Assembly: GCA_903919075.1 (NCBI GenBank)
Contig: CAIXGR010000077.1
Span: 1-64,000 of the forward strand
Direction: 5' to 3'
Length of the DNA stretch: 64,000 nt
Origin: an uncultured Bacteroidota bacterium
GTDB taxonomy: Bacteria; Bacteroidota; Bacteroidia; Chitinophagales; LD1
Shown: piece after piece, positions 63,448 to 64,000 of the stretch
How positions within the stretch are numbered: position 1 is the first letter of the stretch
Layout of the letters: every line of letters starts with the position of its first letter
Translations under genes and position numbers: made by a program
The notes under the pieces: model-generated
What the model saw: the letters and a program-made list of their open reading frames with translations, nothing else
The model's database searches: none
What the model was told of the DNA's origin: nothing

Positions 63448-63498
63448 TGGGGAAAATTGCTTACAGCGAAGGAATATAGATAGTGTGAGTGAAGCATG

Positions 63499-63546
63499 GG
63501 GGAGGTCCTCTCTTTAGGGAGTTAGAGGGTGCAGGCAGGCATTGCC
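63499..63546. repeat. REP-like palindromic repeat (copy 8)
   Basis: GGAGGTCCTCTCTTTAGGGA then GTTAGAGGGTGCAGGCAGGC. It is the closest relative of copy 5 and also similar to copy 2. It fills the spacer between trxB and the START-domain gene. Confidence 0.75.
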
Positions 63547-63631
63547 TGTTTAAAAATATTTAACCTCTTTTAAAATATAATTCCTTCTCAACAGTTAATG
63601 TGTGTATCCAATAAAAAGTAAATTTGCATAT

Positions 63632-64000
63632 ATGAAACCCGGTATTAAGTTTTTGGTACTTTTTTTAGCTTTCTTTTCGCTTTCGTCTTTCTGGCATTCA
63701 AGGCCGCAACAAGCTAACGATTGGGTTTATGAGCGCGAGAAAAAAGGTATTGAAATTTTTACCAAAAAAGGTTCATGGGGCAAGTTGCGCGATAGTAAAG
63801 CAACAATGACTGTTGCCGCTACACCGGAACAAACTCTTAGCCTGCTAACTGATTTCGACCATTATAATACTTGGCTTCCCCGCTGTAAAAAGTCACGCTT
63901 ACTGGCACGCCCTAACGACCACGAATATATTGTGCGCCTTGTTTTTGGAGCCCCTTGGCCTATTAAAGATCGCGACTGCGTAGTGCGTGTTAAGGTTGAA
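63632..64000 (+). CDS. START/SRPBCC-domain protein, truncated by window end
   Basis: An ATG at 63632 opens a frame that reaches the end of the window (123 codons) without a stop. It starts with a signal peptide (MKPGIKFLVLFLAFFSLSSF). The mature part reads DWVYEREKKGIEIFTKKG and then TPEQTLSLLTDFDHYNTWLP, followed by FGAPWPIKDRDCVVRV. This is the START lipid-binding pattern (SRPBCC fold) seen in exported bacterial proteins. The ligand is unknown, and the C-terminal half is missing only because the window ends. Confidence 0.8.
   Translation, partial: MKPGIKFLVLFLAFFSLSSFWHSRPQQANDWVYEREKKGIEIFTKKGSWGKLRDSKATMTVAATPEQTLSLLTDFDHYNTWLPRCKKSRLLARPNDHEYIVRLVFGAPWPIKDRDCVVRVKVE

Overview
The window reads as chromosomal DNA of a low-GC member of the Bacteroidota, probably an aerobic free-living relative of Chitinophagales/Sphingobacteriales. 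The evidence is SusC-like TonB-dependent receptors paired with DUF4249 lipoproteins, two proteins with type IX secretion (T9SS) C-terminal sorting domains, a long multi-segment signal peptidase I, GTG/TTG starts without Shine-Dalgarno sequences, and promoters of the TTG-N20-TAnnTTTG type. I cannot name the species.

Layout. 1-2.6 kb: tRNA-Cys, lepB and dapB on the minus strand. 2.6-3.0 kb: a miniature repeat element. 3.1-5.4 kb: the tyrosine catabolic pair hmgA-hpd. 5.9-9.4 kb: exbB-exbD-tonB and folC. 10-18.3 kb: a regulatory-domain protein, a TonB receptor with its DUF4249 lipoprotein, a peptide-binding lipoprotein, and a second, convergent TonB receptor. 18.4-22.3 kb: a fatty-acid/sphingolipid hydroxylase, a small lipoprotein, def, ruvX, a DUF1573 protein and tsaD. 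22.4-31 kb: tamB followed by a giant SprA-like barrel protein. 31-36.6 kb: secreted proteins (a collagen-like/DUF1566 protein and a kelch protein with seven Cys-rich repeats and a T9SS tail). 37-39.6 kb: gyrA. 40.2-42.0 kb: an ATPase/coiled-coil gene pair bounded by 53-bp inverted repeats. 42.3-53.4 kb: a sensor kinase, acylphosphatase, a sulfur module (rhodanese-thioredoxin plus persulfide dioxygenase), an SCP2/racemase/WG-repeat operon, clpS, an aldose epimerase, a coiled-coil secreted protein and lipoate ligase. 53.7-64 kb: a BtuF-like protein, another TonB receptor/DUF4249 pair, a large T9SS protein, trxB and a truncated START-domain gene.

How the genes fit together. Much of the window serves the envelope: proton-motive energisation (ExbBD-TonB) of three outer-membrane receptors, envelope assembly (TamB, LepB) and T9SS cargo. 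The rest is housekeeping and small catabolic or redox modules.

The most unusual signal is non-coding. The ATPase cassette at 40261-41925 has matching 53-bp inverted ends and an AT-rich outer box. Two short elements (2743-2942 and 59060-59249) share the AT box and have their own paired arms, but about 40 bp stands in place of the genes. A fourth, weaker candidate lies at 53451-53650. This looks like a family of gene-carrying and miniature non-autonomous elements with no recognisable transposase. The window also carries REP-like palindromic repeats and many 7-8 bp tandem repeats placed just before, or inside, the 5' ends of genes.
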